NCBI RefSeq assembly: GCF_030116705.1
Contig: NZ_JAOTIK010000002.1
Location: 186,001 to 250,000, forward strand
Reading direction: 5' to 3'
Length of the DNA: 64,000 nt
DNA from: Streptomyces sp. ML-6
GTDB lineage: Bacteria > Actinomycetota > Actinomycetes > Streptomycetales > Streptomycetaceae
This document shows positions 18,216 to 30,500 of the stretch, piece after piece. The position numbers and the translations under genes are program-made. Each line of letters begins with the position of its first letter. Position 1 is the first letter of the stretch. Under the pieces are notes generated by a model, which worked only from the letters and a program-made list of their open reading frames with translations, made no database searches and was not told the origin of the DNA.

Positions 18216-21200
18216 GTGGCGCACCCGACGGTGTTCATGTTCGCGGGGCAGGGCTCGCAGTTCTACGGCATGGGCAGGCAACTGCGCGCGGAACACCCGG
18301 TGTTCGACCGCACGCTGCGCACGCTGGACACCATGTTCGCCGACGCCGGGCTGCCGGGCCGGCTGGAGGAGCTGTACCGCACGGACAGGGGGCCGCGGGA
18401 CTCCTTCGACCGCTTCGCCCACACCCATCCGGCGATCCTCATGGTCGAACTGGGCCTGCTGGACGTGCTGCTGGCCGAGGGCGTCGGGCCGGACTACGTA
18501 CTGGGCACCAGTCTGGGCGAGTACGCCGCCGCTGCCGCGGCCGGGGTCCTGGACCGTGAGGACCTGACCCGTGCGGTCGCCGCCCAGGTGCGGCTCACCG
18601 AGGAGCTGTGCCCGCCCGGCGGCATGCTCGCCGTGCTCGCCGAGGTCAGCCGGTTCGACCCGGAGCAGCCCCCTTGGCGGGGGCTGGAACTGGCGGCCGT
18701 CAACTACGCGCGGCACTTCGTGGTCTCCGGCACACCGGACGCGCTGGACGCGGCCGAGCGGGCGCTGGCCGCCGAGGGCACGGCCTGTCAGCGCCTGCCG
18801 GTGCGCTACGCCTTCCACTCCTCCCAGGTGGACGTGGTGGCGGAACCGTACCGGCGGATGATGGCGGGCATCGCGCTGAGGCCCCCGGGAGTGGAACTGG
18901 TCTCCTGCGCGACCGGCGCGGTCATCGGCGAGGTGACGCCCGAGCACATGTGGGACACGGTGCGCGGCCCGATCCGCTTCCGGGAAGCGATCCGGACGCT
19001 GGAGGCACAGCACGACGAGGTGCGCTACGTCGACCTCGGCCCGTCCCCGACGCTGGCGGGCTTCGCCGCACACTCCTTCCGTGCCGGGTCGGGAGCGCGG
19101 GCGAGGGCCCTGCTCCACCCCTTCGTGCCTCCCGACACGGCGCTGAAGGAGATCAAGGAAATCTGCAGCCCCGCCCCTGCCTCCGCCCCTGTCCCCGCTC
19201 CGGTTTCCGCCGGGCGGGCGGCCGGGCCGGTGGCGCTGCTGTTCCCCGGTCAGGGGTCCCAGCGGCGGGGCATGGCCGAGGGGTTGTTCGCGGAGTTTCC
19301 CGACCTGGTCGCGGAGGCGGACGACACGCTCGGCTACTCGGTCGAGGAGCTCTGCCGGTACGACCCGAGGGGCGAGCTGGACCGGACCGAGTTCACCCAG
19401 CCCGCGCTGTTCGTCGCCAACGCGCTGCACTACCGCGCCTGGCAGCGCGAGCACGGGGACCGGGCGGCGTTCTTCGCCGGTCACAGCCTCGGCGAGTACT
19501 CCGCCCTGTGGGCGGCGGGCGCCTTCGACTTCGTCACCGGGCTGCGACTGGTGCGCAGGCGCGGCGCGTTGATGGCCGCGGCGCCCGAGGGCGCCATGGC
19601 CGCGGTGATCGGGATGGACGAGGACCAGGTCCGGGGGGTGCTGGCAGGGGGCGCGTCGGCCGCCGTCGACGTGGCCAACCTCAACGGCGCCGGTCAGGTG
19701 GTGGTGTCCGGCCCCCGGGAGGCGGTGCTCGGGGCGAAGGCCGCCTTTCTGGCCGCGGGTGCCGCCGGATACGTTCCGCTCCGGGTGAGCGGCGCCTTCC
19801 ACTCCCGTCAGATGTCGGCCGCGGCGGCGGACTTCGCCGATTTCCTCGCGCGGACCGACCTGCGGGCGCCCCGGTTGCCGGTGATCGCCAACACCACCGG
19901 GGCACCGTATCCCGAAGGCGACATCCGCCCCGTCCTCACGGCCCAGCTCACCAGCCCGGTCCGCTGGGAGGAGAGCGTGCGCCACCTGCTCTCCCAGGTG
20001 CCCGAGCTGGTGGAGGTGGGGCCCGGGACGGTGCTCACCAAGCTGCTCGACAAGATCCGTGCCGCCGTACCGGCCGTGCCAGTACCAACCACGCCCGTAC
20101 CTGCCGTGCCTGTACCAACCACTCCCGTACCAGCCATGGCTGCCCCGGCCACGCCCGTACCGGCCGTTCCCGTACCGCCCTCGGTGTCATCGGCGCGGCA
20201 GGGGGTCGCCGACGGCCGTACGGCGGTCCCGGCAGGTGCCTCCGCGCCGGGAGCCGGGGCCCTGGGCAGCGACCGGTTCCGTGCCGCGTACGGGGTCCGG
20301 CACGCCTATGTGTGCGGGTCCATGTTCCGCGGCATCTCGTCCGAGGCCCTGGTCGCCCGGGCCGCCCGGGCCGGACTGCTCGCGTTCTACGGCGCGGGCG
20401 GCCTGGCCCCCGAGGCGGTCGACGCGGCGCTGGGCCGGCTGCGGGGCGAACTGGGCGGGCTCACCTTCGGGGTGAACCTGCCGCAGGGGCCGGACGAGGA
20501 GGCGAGGGTGGACCTGCTGCTGGCCCACGGGGTGAGCGCGGTGGAGGCCTCCGGTTTCACCGAGGTCACTCCCGCGCTCGCGCGCTACCGGCTGCGCGGG
20601 CTGGCCCGGGGCGCCGACGGCGGGGTGGTGGCGCACCACCGTGTCCTGGCCAAGGTCACCCTGCCCCGGGCCGCCGAGGCGTTCCTGCGGCCGGTGCCCG
20701 AGGGGCTGGTGCGCGCGCTGCGCGCCGGGGGCGCCATCACGGCGGAGCAGGCCGAACTCGCCGCGCTCCTTCCCGCCGTCGACGACCTCTGTCTGGAGGC
20801 GGACTCCGGCGGGCACACCGACCGCGGTGCGCTCGCGGTGCTGCTGCCGGCGGTGCTGCGGCTGCGGGCGCGGCTCGGGGCCGACGGGGTGCGGCTGGGC
20901 GCCGCGGGCGGGCTCGGCACCCCGGAGGCGATCGCCGCCGCGTTCCTGCTCGGTGCGGACTTCGTCCTCACCGGGTCGGTGAACCTGTGCACGGCCGAGT
21001 CGGGGATCAGCGACGTGGCCAAGGACATGCTGGAGAACATCGCGGTCGGCGACACGGACTACGCCCCGAGCGCGGGGGCGTTCGAGACGGGCGGGCAGAC
21101 GCAGGTGCTGGGGCGCGGCGTCTTCTTCCCGGGCCGGGCCCGCAAGCTGCTCGAACTCCACCGTGCGCACGCCTCGCTGGAGGAACTCGACGTACGGACC

Positions 21201-21554
21201 CGCACCATACTGGAGCAGCGGTGGTTCCGCCGCCCGCTGGAGCAGGTGTGGCGGGAGACCCGGGCGTACTTCGCGGAGCACGACCCGGGGGAGGCGGAGC
21301 GTGCCGAGCGCGATCCGCACCACCGGATGGCCCTGGTCTTCCGCTGGTACCTCGCGGAGAGCCAACGCCTGGCGATCGAGGGCGACAAGGACCGCCGCGT
21401 CGACTTCCAGATCCACTGCGGACCCGCGCTCGCCGCGTTCAACGACTGGGTGTCCGGCACCGATCTGGAGCACTGGCCCGACCGCCACGTCGAGAACATC
21501 GCGGATCGACTGATGACCGCCGCAGCCGACCACCTCGCAGGAGTGAGCCAATGA
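18216..21554 (+). CDS. Trans-acting acyltransferase / acyl hydrolase / enoylreductase (AT-AT-ER)
   Basis: This protein of about 1,112 residues supplies the PKS in trans. AT1 (1-310) starts with FMFAGQGSQ and has active-site loop GTSLGEY with distal YAFHS. The Thr in place of His before the Ser suggests an acyl-hydrolase (editing) role. AT2 (about 335-630) has the canonical LLFPGQGSQ, GHSLGEYSA and GAFHS and should load malonyl units. A proline/valine-rich linker (20067-20184) joins them to a PfaD-type flavin enoylreductase (about 690-1112, with LRLGAAGGLGTPEA-like flavin site and GSVNLCTAESG). The same architecture occurs in leinamycin (LnmG) and oxazolomycin (OzmM) clusters. The stop overlaps the PKS start by ATGA, coupling the two. 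Confidence 0.95.
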   Translation: MAHPTVFMFAGQGSQFYGMGRQLRAEHPVFDRTLRTLDTMFADAGLPGRLEELYRTDRGPRDSFDRFAHTHPAILMVELGLLDVLLAEGVGPDYVLGTSLGEYAAAAAAGVLDREDLTRAVAAQVRLTEELCPPGGMLAVLAEVSRFDPEQPPWRGLELAAVNYARHFVVSGTPDALDAAERALAAEGTACQRLPVRYAFHSSQVDVVAEPYRRMMAGIALRPPGVELVSCATGAVIGEVTPEHMWDTVRGPIRFREAIRTLEAQHDEVRYVDLGPSPTLAGFAAHSFRAGSGARARALLHPFVPPDTALKEIKEICSPAPASAPVPAPVSAGRAAGPVALLFPGQGSQRRGMAEGLFAEFPDLVAEADDTLGYSVEELCRYDPRGELDRTEFTQPALFVANALHYRAWQREHGDRAAFFAGHSLGEYSALWAAGAFDFVTGLRLVRRRGALMAAAPEGAMAAVIGMDEDQVRGVLAGGASAAVDVANLNGAGQVVVSGPREAVLGAKAAFLAAGAAGYVPLRVSGAFHSRQMSAAAADFADFLARTDLRAPRLPVIANTTGAPYPEGDIRPVLTAQLTSPVRWEESVRHLLSQVPELVEVGPGTVLTKLLDKIRAAVPAVPVPTTPVPAVPVPTTPVPAMAAPATPVPAVPVPPSVSSARQGVADGRTAVPAGASAPGAGALGSDRFRAAYGVRHAYVCGSMFRGISSEALVARAARAGLLAFYGAGGLAPEAVDAALGRLRGELGGLTFGVNLPQGPDEEARVDLLLAHGVSAVEASGFTEVTPALARYRLRGLARGADGGVVAHHRVLAKVTLPRAAEAFLRPVPEGLVRALRAGGAITAEQAELAALLPAVDDLCLEADSGGHTDRGALAVLLPAVLRLRARLGADGVRLGAAGGLGTPEAIAAAFLLGADFVLTGSVNLCTAESGISDVAKDMLENIAVGDTDYAPSAGAFETGGQTQVLGRGVFFPGRARKLLELHRAHASLEELDVRTRTILEQRWFRRPLEQVWRETRAYFAEHDPGEAERAERDPHHRMALVFRWYLAESQRLAIEGDKDRRVDFQIHCGPALAAFNDWVSGTDLEHWPDRHVENIADRLMTAAADHLAGVSQ
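20067..20184 (+). repeat. Degenerate repeat encoding a Pro/Val/Thr linker
   Basis: Near-repeats of a unit coding for VPAVPVPTTP run between AT2 and the enoylreductase. The DNA repeats are imperfect but clear. The peptide should be an extended flexible tether between the two enzyme halves. Confidence 0.75.
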
Positions 21555-24500
21555 GCAAGCAGCCGCGGAACGCGGGGATCGCGGTCGTCGGCATCGGATG
21601 CCGCTTCCCCGGCGCGAACGATCACCATGAGTTCCTCGCCAACCTCACCGACCGGGTCGACGCCGTCCGCGAGATCCCCGACCACCGGTGGAACGCCTCC
21701 GAGTTGTACGACCCGGACCGGAGCGCCCCCGGTCGCTCCGTCAGCAAGTGGTGCGGCCTGGTCGACCGCCCGTACGACTTCGACCACGGGTTCTTCGGCA
21801 TCGCGCCGCGCGAGGCCCGGCTGCTGGATCCGTTGCAGCGGCTGCTGATGGAGGTCACCCAGCACTGCGTGGAGGACGCGGGCACCACCGTCGCCGCGTT
21901 GGGGGCCTCCCGCACCGCGGTCTACGTGGGCAACATGGAGCGCGACCACATGGCCGAGCTGACCAGCCCCGGGCACCCCGTGGAGAGCCACTCGGTGCTC
22001 GGCGTCTACGACTGTCTGCTGGCCAACCGGCTGTCCCAGGTGTTCGGGCTCGGCGGGGCCAGTCTGGCGGTGGACGCCGCGTGCGCCTCGTCGCTGGTGG
22101 CCGTGCACCTGGGCATGCAGGCGCTGGCCACGGGCGAGGCGGACCACGTGCTGGCGGGTGGGGCGAACCTCAACCTGCACCCCTGGAAGTACATCGGGTT
22201 CTCCAAGTCCAGGATGCTCAGCCCCACCGGCCGCTGCCGCACCTTCGACCGGGACGCCGACGGGTTCGTGCCCGGGGACGGCGTGGGCATGGTGCTGCTG
22301 CGCAGGCTCGAGGACGCGGTGCGCGACGGCGACCACGTCTACGGGGTCATCCGCGGCAGCGCCGTCAACCACGGGCGCAAGCGGGCCACCATCACCGCGC
22401 CCACCGTGGCGTCCCAGCGCGACGTGGTCTCCGAGGCGATCGAGCGGGCAGCGGTGAGCCCGGCCGACATCACCTTCGTGGAGACCCACGGCACCGGCAC
22501 GTCACTGGGTGACCCGATCGAGGTGGAGGCGCTGCGCCAGGTGTTCGCGCCGGCCTCGCGCGGCACCGGCTGGTGCACGCTGGGCGCGGTCAAGTCCGGC
22601 ATCGGGCACCTGGAGGGCGCGGCGGGCGTCGCGGGCCTGATCAAGGTGCTGATGATGTTGTCCGAGCGGCGCATCGTGCCCAACCTGCACATGCGTACCC
22701 TCAACCCGCTCATCCGGCTGGAGGGTTCGCCGTTCCGGCTGGCCTCGGACAACGCCGAGTGGCACCCGTCCGCTCCGGGGAGGCCCCGGCTGGCCGGGGT
22801 CAGTTCGTTCGGCTTCGGCGGGGTGAACGCGCACCTCGTCGTCGAGGAGTACGTACCCGTCGAGCGCCCGGCCCGGCCCGCGCGCCCCCTGCCGTTCCTG
22901 CTGTCCGCGGCCTCGGCGACATCGCTGGAGAAGCTCGCCGAGCGGTGGCGGCGGTCGGGTCCGCAGGGTCCGCCGGCCGACCTGTGCACCACTCTCGCGG
23001 TCGGCCGCACGCACCTGCCGTACCGGCTCGGGGGCGTGGTCACGGGAATCGAGGAGATCACGGCCCTGCTGGAGGGGGAACGGCCCGCCGCCACGCCGGA
23101 GGAGGGGCCCTGGACGCTGCGGGTCGGCCTGCTGGACGTACCCGACGACGTCGGGGCGTTCGTGGACGCGTTCTCGCGGGTGATCGACGCACCGCTGGCC
23201 GAAATGCTGCGTACCGCCGAGGGAGGTGCGCGGCAGCGGTGCCTGTACACCACCGCGGTGACCTCGGCGCTGCTGCGCTTCGGGCTGCGGCCGGCCCTGG
23301 TGCTGGCGAGCGGGCCGGGCAGCTGGCCCGCGCTGGCCGCGCTGGGGGCCCTGGACCCGCGGAGCGCGGCCGACCTGGCCGGGGGCGAAACGGTGCGGGG
23401 TACGGTGCGCGCCCCGTCGCTGCCGCTGGCCGTGCCGGGGACCGACCGGGTGGTGGCTCCCTTCCGGGTGGACGCCGCCCATCTCGCCCGGCTGCGGGGG
23501 GCCGCGGTGGAGGGTGCGGAGCTGGCCCGCCTGGTCGAGCTGGCGGGCCGGCTGGACGCCCAGCGGACGTATCGGCACAACGTGGGCGACTGGCGCCGGG
23601 CGCTGCGGGAGCGCGGCCGCGACGACGATCCGGCGCGGGAACCGGACGGCTCCACCGACCCGCTCGTGACCGCCCTGGCCCTGCAGAACGCGTTGGACCG
23701 GCTGAACCGCAAGTGGGGTCTGCCGCTCGCCCGGCACCTGGCGGACGCGAGTGCGCTGGAACTGCTGGACCTGCTGCTCGACGGCGTGGTCGAACCGGGT
23801 GACGTACTCGACCTGCTGGCCGGTGAATCCGTCGCCCCCCGCCATCCGGACCGTGCCGATCCGACGGACGAGGAGCGCTATCCGGTGCTGCGCCGGGTGG
23901 GCGGCCTGCCGGACGACCTGGCCGGTGTCGATGCCTGGGCCCGGTTCGCGGAGCTGGCCGGGTCCGCCGCAACGGCGCCCGAGGGGCACTCGGTCGTTTC
24001 GGTGGGTGCGGTGGGTTCGGCGGGTGACGTCGCCGGCGAGGTCCGGGTCGCCTCCGGCAGCGACCCCCTGACCGGGCCGCTGACGGAGCTGTGGCGGCGC
24101 GGGGTGGACGTGCGCTGGGAGGACCATCCGGTGGCCATCGCCGGGTTCAAGGTCCCCCTGCCGACGACCCGGTTCGACAGCGTGGAGCACCGGGTCCCGC
24201 CGGTCGGGCGGACGGTGCCGGAGTCCGCCGCCGCCGGGGAAAGGGCCCCCGAGCCCGCCGCCCCGGAAACGGTGCCGGAGCCTGCGGCCCCCGAGCCCGC
24301 CGTCGAGGAGGGTGTCGTCGAGCTGCGGGCCGAGTGGGAGGCCACCGAGCGGGTGCCCGCGCCCGCCGTGGGCCGGGTGCTGGTGATCGGCCCGTCCGGG
24401 GCCGCTGTCGGGCACCTCGCCGAGGCGTGCCTGCCCGGCCGGGTGCGCACCGTCGACCCGGCGGCGCTGCCGGGGGACGACGACCCCGAGGCGTGGCGCC

Positions 24501-27500
24501 GGGCCGTCGACGGGGGCGGGGCACCCGACGCGGTGGTGCTCTGCTGCACCGGGTCGGCCACCGACACGGCCGTCGCGGCCCTGCGGGTGGCGAACGCGGT
24601 CTACGGCCGGGGCACGCGGGTGCTCGCGGTCTGCCCGCTGGTGGGCGGTTCGGTCTCGCCGGAGCTGGCCGCGCTCACCGGTCTCGCCAGGAGCCTGGCG
24701 CGCGAGACCCGCTCCGTACCGTTCCGCGCGATCGCGGTTCCCGGTGCCCTCGACGCCCGTTCCACCTGGGAGTCCGTCGCGGACGAACTCGGACGGTCGG
24801 ACGGCACGGAGCTCGTCCGGCACGCGGAGGGCGGCCGGCTCACCCGTCGCTACGTCCCCGTCCGTCCGGCCCCCGCCGCCCCCGCGGCCCTGGGCGTCCG
24901 CCCCGGCGGCGTCTACCTGCTCACCGGCGGCACCGGGGGGGTCGGCCGGCTGGTCGCCGAGCACCTGCTGGCCGTGCCCGGGGTACGGGTCGCCGTGGTG
25001 GGCCGCTCGCCGGCTCCCCGGGAGGACGGGCGGGAGCGGGTGGCCCACTTCCGGGCCGACGTGTCGGACCCCGCCGAGGCGCGCGCAGTGGTCGGCCGGG
25101 TGCGTGAACGCTTCGGCACGCTGACCGGAGTCCTGCACGCCGCGGGCGTGCTGCGGGACGGGTACCTGGCGCAGAAGTCCGCCGCGGACCTGCGCGCGGT
25201 CTTCGCACCGAAGGTGCGCGGCGCCGTCAACCTGGACCGGGCCACCCGGGACGATCCGCTGGAACTGTTCGTGCTGTTCTCGTCGATGGTCGCTGCGGTC
25301 GGCAACCCGGGGCAGGCCGACTACGCCGCCGCCAATGCCTTCCTCGACCAGTTCGCCGAAGTCCGGGAGACGCTGCGGGCGGTGGGCGAACGGTCCGGGC
25401 GCACCCTGTCGATCGGCTGGCCGGTGTGGCGGGACGGAGGCATGACCGTCACGGACCGGGGCGTGCTCGGCCCCGGGGCCGGGGTGCTGCCCATGCCGAC
25501 CGGCACCGCGCTGGCGGTGCTCGACCGGCTGCTCGCGGGCGCCACCGGTGCCCGGCCGTTCGTCCACGGCGTCCCCCACCGGGTGCCCGAGCTGCTCGAC
25601 CCCGTCCCGGATCCCGGCATCCCGGCCGGTGGACCGGCGGAGCGCGGGGTCCGCCCGGCCCCGGCGGCCGACCGGACGCAGCTGGTCGCCTGGGCCAGGG
25701 AGTACGTGGCCGAGGTCATCGGGGAGTTGCGCGGGGTCCCCGCCGGGGACGTGGATCTGGGCCTGACACTGGACCAGTACGGGCTGGACTCCATTGTGAT
25801 CAGCGAGTTCAACGCCCGGACCGAGGCGCGGATCGGCTCCGTCGGGGAGACGCTGCTCTTCGAGAGCCGCACGCTCGAGGCCGCCGCGGAGCGGATCGCG
25901 CAACTGCGCCCGGCGGAACTGACCGCCCGCTACGGTGCCACGGCCACGGAGCCCGAACCTGCGGCGGTTCCCGCCCCCGACGCCGGCCCCGACGCGGCGG
26001 ACGGCCACGGCGCCGAGGAGGCGGATGCGCGCGGCGGCGGGGCGGCCCGTGCCCGCCGCGCCGAAGTGCCGGACACCGCCGAAGTGGCGGACGACGCCGA
26101 GGTCGCGGACGACGACATCGCGATCATCGGGCTCGCCGGGCGGTACCCCCAGGCCCCGGACCTGGACGCCTTCTGGGACAACCTGCTGCGGGGCCGCGAC
26201 TGCGTGACCCCGATACCGGAGAGCCGCTGGACCCCCGGCCCGGAGACCTACTGCGAGCGGGGCGCGTTCCTCGACGACGTCTACGCGTTCGATCCGCTGT
26301 TCTTCAACATCTCCCCCCGCGACGCGGAGCTGATGGACCCGCAGGAACGCCTCTTCCTCCAGACCGCGTGGCACGCGTTCGAGGACGCCGGGTACCCGCC
26401 GGGGCGCCTGGGCGACCCACGGGCTCCGGGCGGGCGCCCGGTGGGCGTGTTCGTCGGTGTCACCACGCAGACCCACCTGCTGTGGGGGCCGGACCAGCAG
26501 CGGGCCGGCCATCCGGTGGTGCCGCCGTCGCCGCAGTGGTCCGTCGCCAACCGCGTCTCCTACTGGCTCGACCTGCGCGGGCCCAGCATGCCGGTGGACA
26601 CCGCGTGCGCGTCCTCGCTGACGGCCATCCATCTCGCGGCGCGCAGCATGGCGCGCGGAGAGTGCCGGATGGCGCTCGTCGGCGGCGTCAACCTCTACCT
26701 CCACCCGGCCAAGTACGACTGGCTGTGCAGCCTCCAGATGCTCTCGCGCACCGGTCGTTGCCACACCTTCGGTGCCGGGGCCGACGGGTTCGTGCCCGGC
26801 GAGGGGGTGGGCGCGGCGCTGCTCAAGCCCCTGCGCGCCGCGCTCGCCGACGGTGACCCGATCCGCGGCGTGATCAAGGGGAGCGCGGTCAACCACGGGG
26901 GCCGGACCACCGGGTACACCGTCCCCAGCCCCCTCGCCCAGGCCGAGGTCGTCTCCGCCGCGCTCGCGCGGGCCGGGGTCCCGCCGGCCACCGTGGGATA
27001 CGTCGAGGCGCACGGCACCGGTACCGCGCTCGGCGACCCGGTCGAGATCGCGGGGCTCGCCCGGGCCTTCGCCGGGGTGCCGGCCGGAAGCTGCGCGATC
27101 GGTTCGGTGAAGACCAACGTCGGGCACCTCGAATCGGCGGCGGGCATGGCCGGACTGACCAAGGTGCTCCTGCAACTGGAGTCCGGCACGCTGGTGCCGT
27201 CCTTGCACGGCGCGGAGCCGAACCCGCGCATCGACTTCTCCGCCACGCCCTTCGCCCTTCAGCGCGAGGCGGCCGACTGGCCCGGTACGGCCGACGGCGG
27301 CCCGCCCCGGCGCGCGGGCATCAGCGCCTTCGGGGCGGGCGGCGCCAACGCGCACGTGGTCGTGGAGGAGGCGCCCCGGCAGCGGCACCCGCGCGGTGCC
27401 GAGCACGGCGAGCACCTGGTCGTGGTCTCCGCCTACGACCGCGAGCGGCTGGCCGAGCACTGCGCCGACCTGGCCGGGGCGATCCGTGCCCGGGCCGGCG

Positions 27501-30500
27501 AACTGCGCGTGTCCGAGATCGCCTACCAGCTGCAGGTGCGCCGTGAGCCGCAGTCCGAGCGGCTGGCCCTCCTGGTCGGTGATCCCACGGCACTCGCGGA
27601 CCGGCTCGCCGACTTCGCCGCGGGCCGGGAGCCGGCGGGCGAGCACTGGACCACCGTCCGGGACCGCGCCGCCCGCACCCGGCTGCTGGAGCGGCTGCCG
27701 CAGGCGCTCGCCCGGCGCGACTGGGCCGCGGTGGCCGGGGCGTGGGTGGCGGGCGCCGACGTGCCGTGGGAGTCGTTGCACGACGCTCCGACGCCGCACG
27801 TACGGCTGCCCGGCTACCCGTTCGCGCGCGAGCACCACCGGCTGCCCGAGCTGCCCCCGACGGCGACAGCGGCGCCGCCGGACACCCGGCCGGGGACCGC
27901 GCATCCCTGGGTGCGCGAGAGTCCCGGGGAGGACGGCGTCGGCGTCGAGTTCACCGGGGACGAGCCGGTACTGGCCCAGCACCGGGTGGACGGGACACCG
28001 GTCTTCCCCGCCGCCGGCTGCGTGGAACTGGTCCGCGCGGCGGCACACGCCGAGCCGGGCGCGGGCCGGCTGGTCCGGCTGCGCAACAACGTGTGGTCGA
28101 CGCCGATCGCCGTGCCGGAGCCCCGCACCCTGCGGGTGTCGCTGCGGGACGGGCACCACGGCGACTACGAGGTCACCGGCCCGGAAACCACCCACGTGAC
28201 CGGCAGGGTCGAGACGGCGCCCGCCGAGGACCTGCCGCCCCTGGACGTGGCGGCGATCCGGGCCCGGTGCACGCGGACAACGGACGGCGAACGCCTCTAC
28301 ACCTCGGTCCGGGAGCGCGGACTCGACCTCGGGCCCTTCTACCGGGGCGTCGAGCGATTGCACTGGAACGGCGACGAGGCGCTGGCCGAACTCCGCCTGC
28401 CGGACGGCGGCCACGGCTGTGTGCTGCACCCCGGCCTGCTCGACTCCGCCTTCCAGGCCTCGCTCTGGCTGCTGGGGCAGCGGTTCGAGCGGCTGTACCT
28501 GCCGTTCAGCATCGGCACGATCGAGATCCTCGGGGAGCTGCCCGCCGCCCCGGTGGCGCACGTGGTGGTGCGCAGGGCGAGCGCCGAGGGCTGCAAGCTG
28601 GAGGTGCACCTCGCCGACGGGTCCGGCCGCGTCGTGCTGCGGGTGCTCGACTTCTGGGTCCGCCCCTGGCCCGGTGGCGAGGCGTGGTCCGGGTTCTGCC
28701 CCGCCTGGGTCGAGGAGGAGCCGGGCGCGAAGGCCGTCCCGGAGTCCGCGCTGATCCTCGCGCCCACGGAGCACGCGGGCGCGCGGCTGGCCGGTGAGCT
28801 GTCCCGGCAGGCCGGTACGCCGGTGCTCTCGTCCGTGGCGGTGCCCCGCCGGGACCACCGCACCGGAGCGGGCCCCTTCCGGCCGCGCCCGGACTCCGAC
28901 GCGGACTTCGACGCCCTGCTGGCGGCGGCGGGACCGGTGGACACCGTGCTCTTCGCGTGGCCCGGGGCGGAGGAGAGCGAGCTGGAGGCACAGCTGGCCG
29001 ACGGGCTGCTGCCCCTGTTCCGCCTCGTCGGGGCGTTGCTGCGGGCCGATGACAAGCGGCCCGTGCGGCTGGTGTGCGCCGTCGCGGACGGCGTGCCCGG
29101 CTACCGGGCCCTCGGGGGCTTCCTGCGTACGCTCACCCGGGAGAGCCCCCGCATCTCCCACGTGCTGGTCGTCGGCGCCGCCCCGGAGCAACTGGCGGCC
29201 GAGGCGCTCGGTGCCGCCGGGGGCACCGAGGTGCGCCACCGCGACGGCAGCCGCACCGTACGGCGGTGGCGGCGCCGCACCCCCGCGCCCGCGACGGCAC
29301 CGGCGGTGCGGGACGACGGTGTCTACCTGGTCACCGGTGGGGCCGGTGGTCTGGGCGCCCAGGTCGCCCGATGGCTCGCACGGACCGCCGGGGCCCGGGT
29401 GGTGATCGTCGGCCGCTCCGCCGAGGACGAGCACGTCGCCGGGGTGCTCGGCCGGGTGCGGGCGGCGGGCGGCCAGGCGGTGTACGTCCGTGCCGACGTG
29501 TCCACGGCGGAGGGGGCCCGTACGGCGGTACGGGCGGCCACGGCCGCGTTCGGCGCGCTGCACGGGATCTTCCACTGCGCCGGTGTGCTGCGGGACGGAT
29601 ACCTGGTGCACCAGGATGCCGGGCGGCTCCGCGATGTCGTCGCCGCGAAGGCGTTCGGTGCCGTGCACCTCGACGCGGCGGTGGCGGACCGGGGGCTGGA
29701 CTTCTTCTGTCTGTTCTCCTCGGTGGCCGCCGCGGTGGGCAGCGCGGGACAGGCGGGCTACGCCTATGCCAACGCCTTCCTCGACGCCTTCGCCGAGCAG
29801 CGCCCCGGCCGGACCGTCTCGGTCGCCTGGCCGCTGTGGGCCGATGGCGGAATGGGGGTGGACGCCGAGGCCGCCGAGGCGTTGCGGGTGGCGTTCGGGC
29901 TGCGGCCGCTCGCCACCGACACCGGGCTTGCGGCACTGGCCGCGGTGCTCGCGGGCGAGGACCGGCAGGTGCTGGTCGCCCCGGGCGACGGCGCCGTACT
30001 GGCACGGGTGCTCGACGGGACGGCCGGACCCACGACCGCCGGGTCGCCCGGGTCACTTGGATCGCCCGGGTCGCTTGTGACCCCTGGAGCGCCCGTGCCG
30101 CCCGTGTCTCCTGAAGTGCCCGTGCCGACGGCCGGGGGCGGGGAGCGGGCCGAAGCGGTGGCGGACGACTTCGCCGCCGCCGTCGCCGAGGTGCTCGTCG
30201 CCGAGGTGGCGTCGGTGATCAAGCTCGATCCGTCACGGATCGACCGGGAGCGGCCGATCGGGGACTACGGCTTCGACTCGCTGTCCTTCACCGCGCTGGC
30301 CAACCGGCTGGTGGAGCGGCTCGGGGTGGACCTCACCCCGGCGCTGTTCTTCGAGTACACGACGGTCCAGGACGTCGCGCATCACATCGCCGAGACCCAC
30401 TCCGCGCAACTGGCGGCCCGCCTCACCCCTGCGCGCCGGACGGCCCCCGAACCGGCCGCTGCCACGCCCACGACCGCGCCCGCGATCACGACCACTCCCA

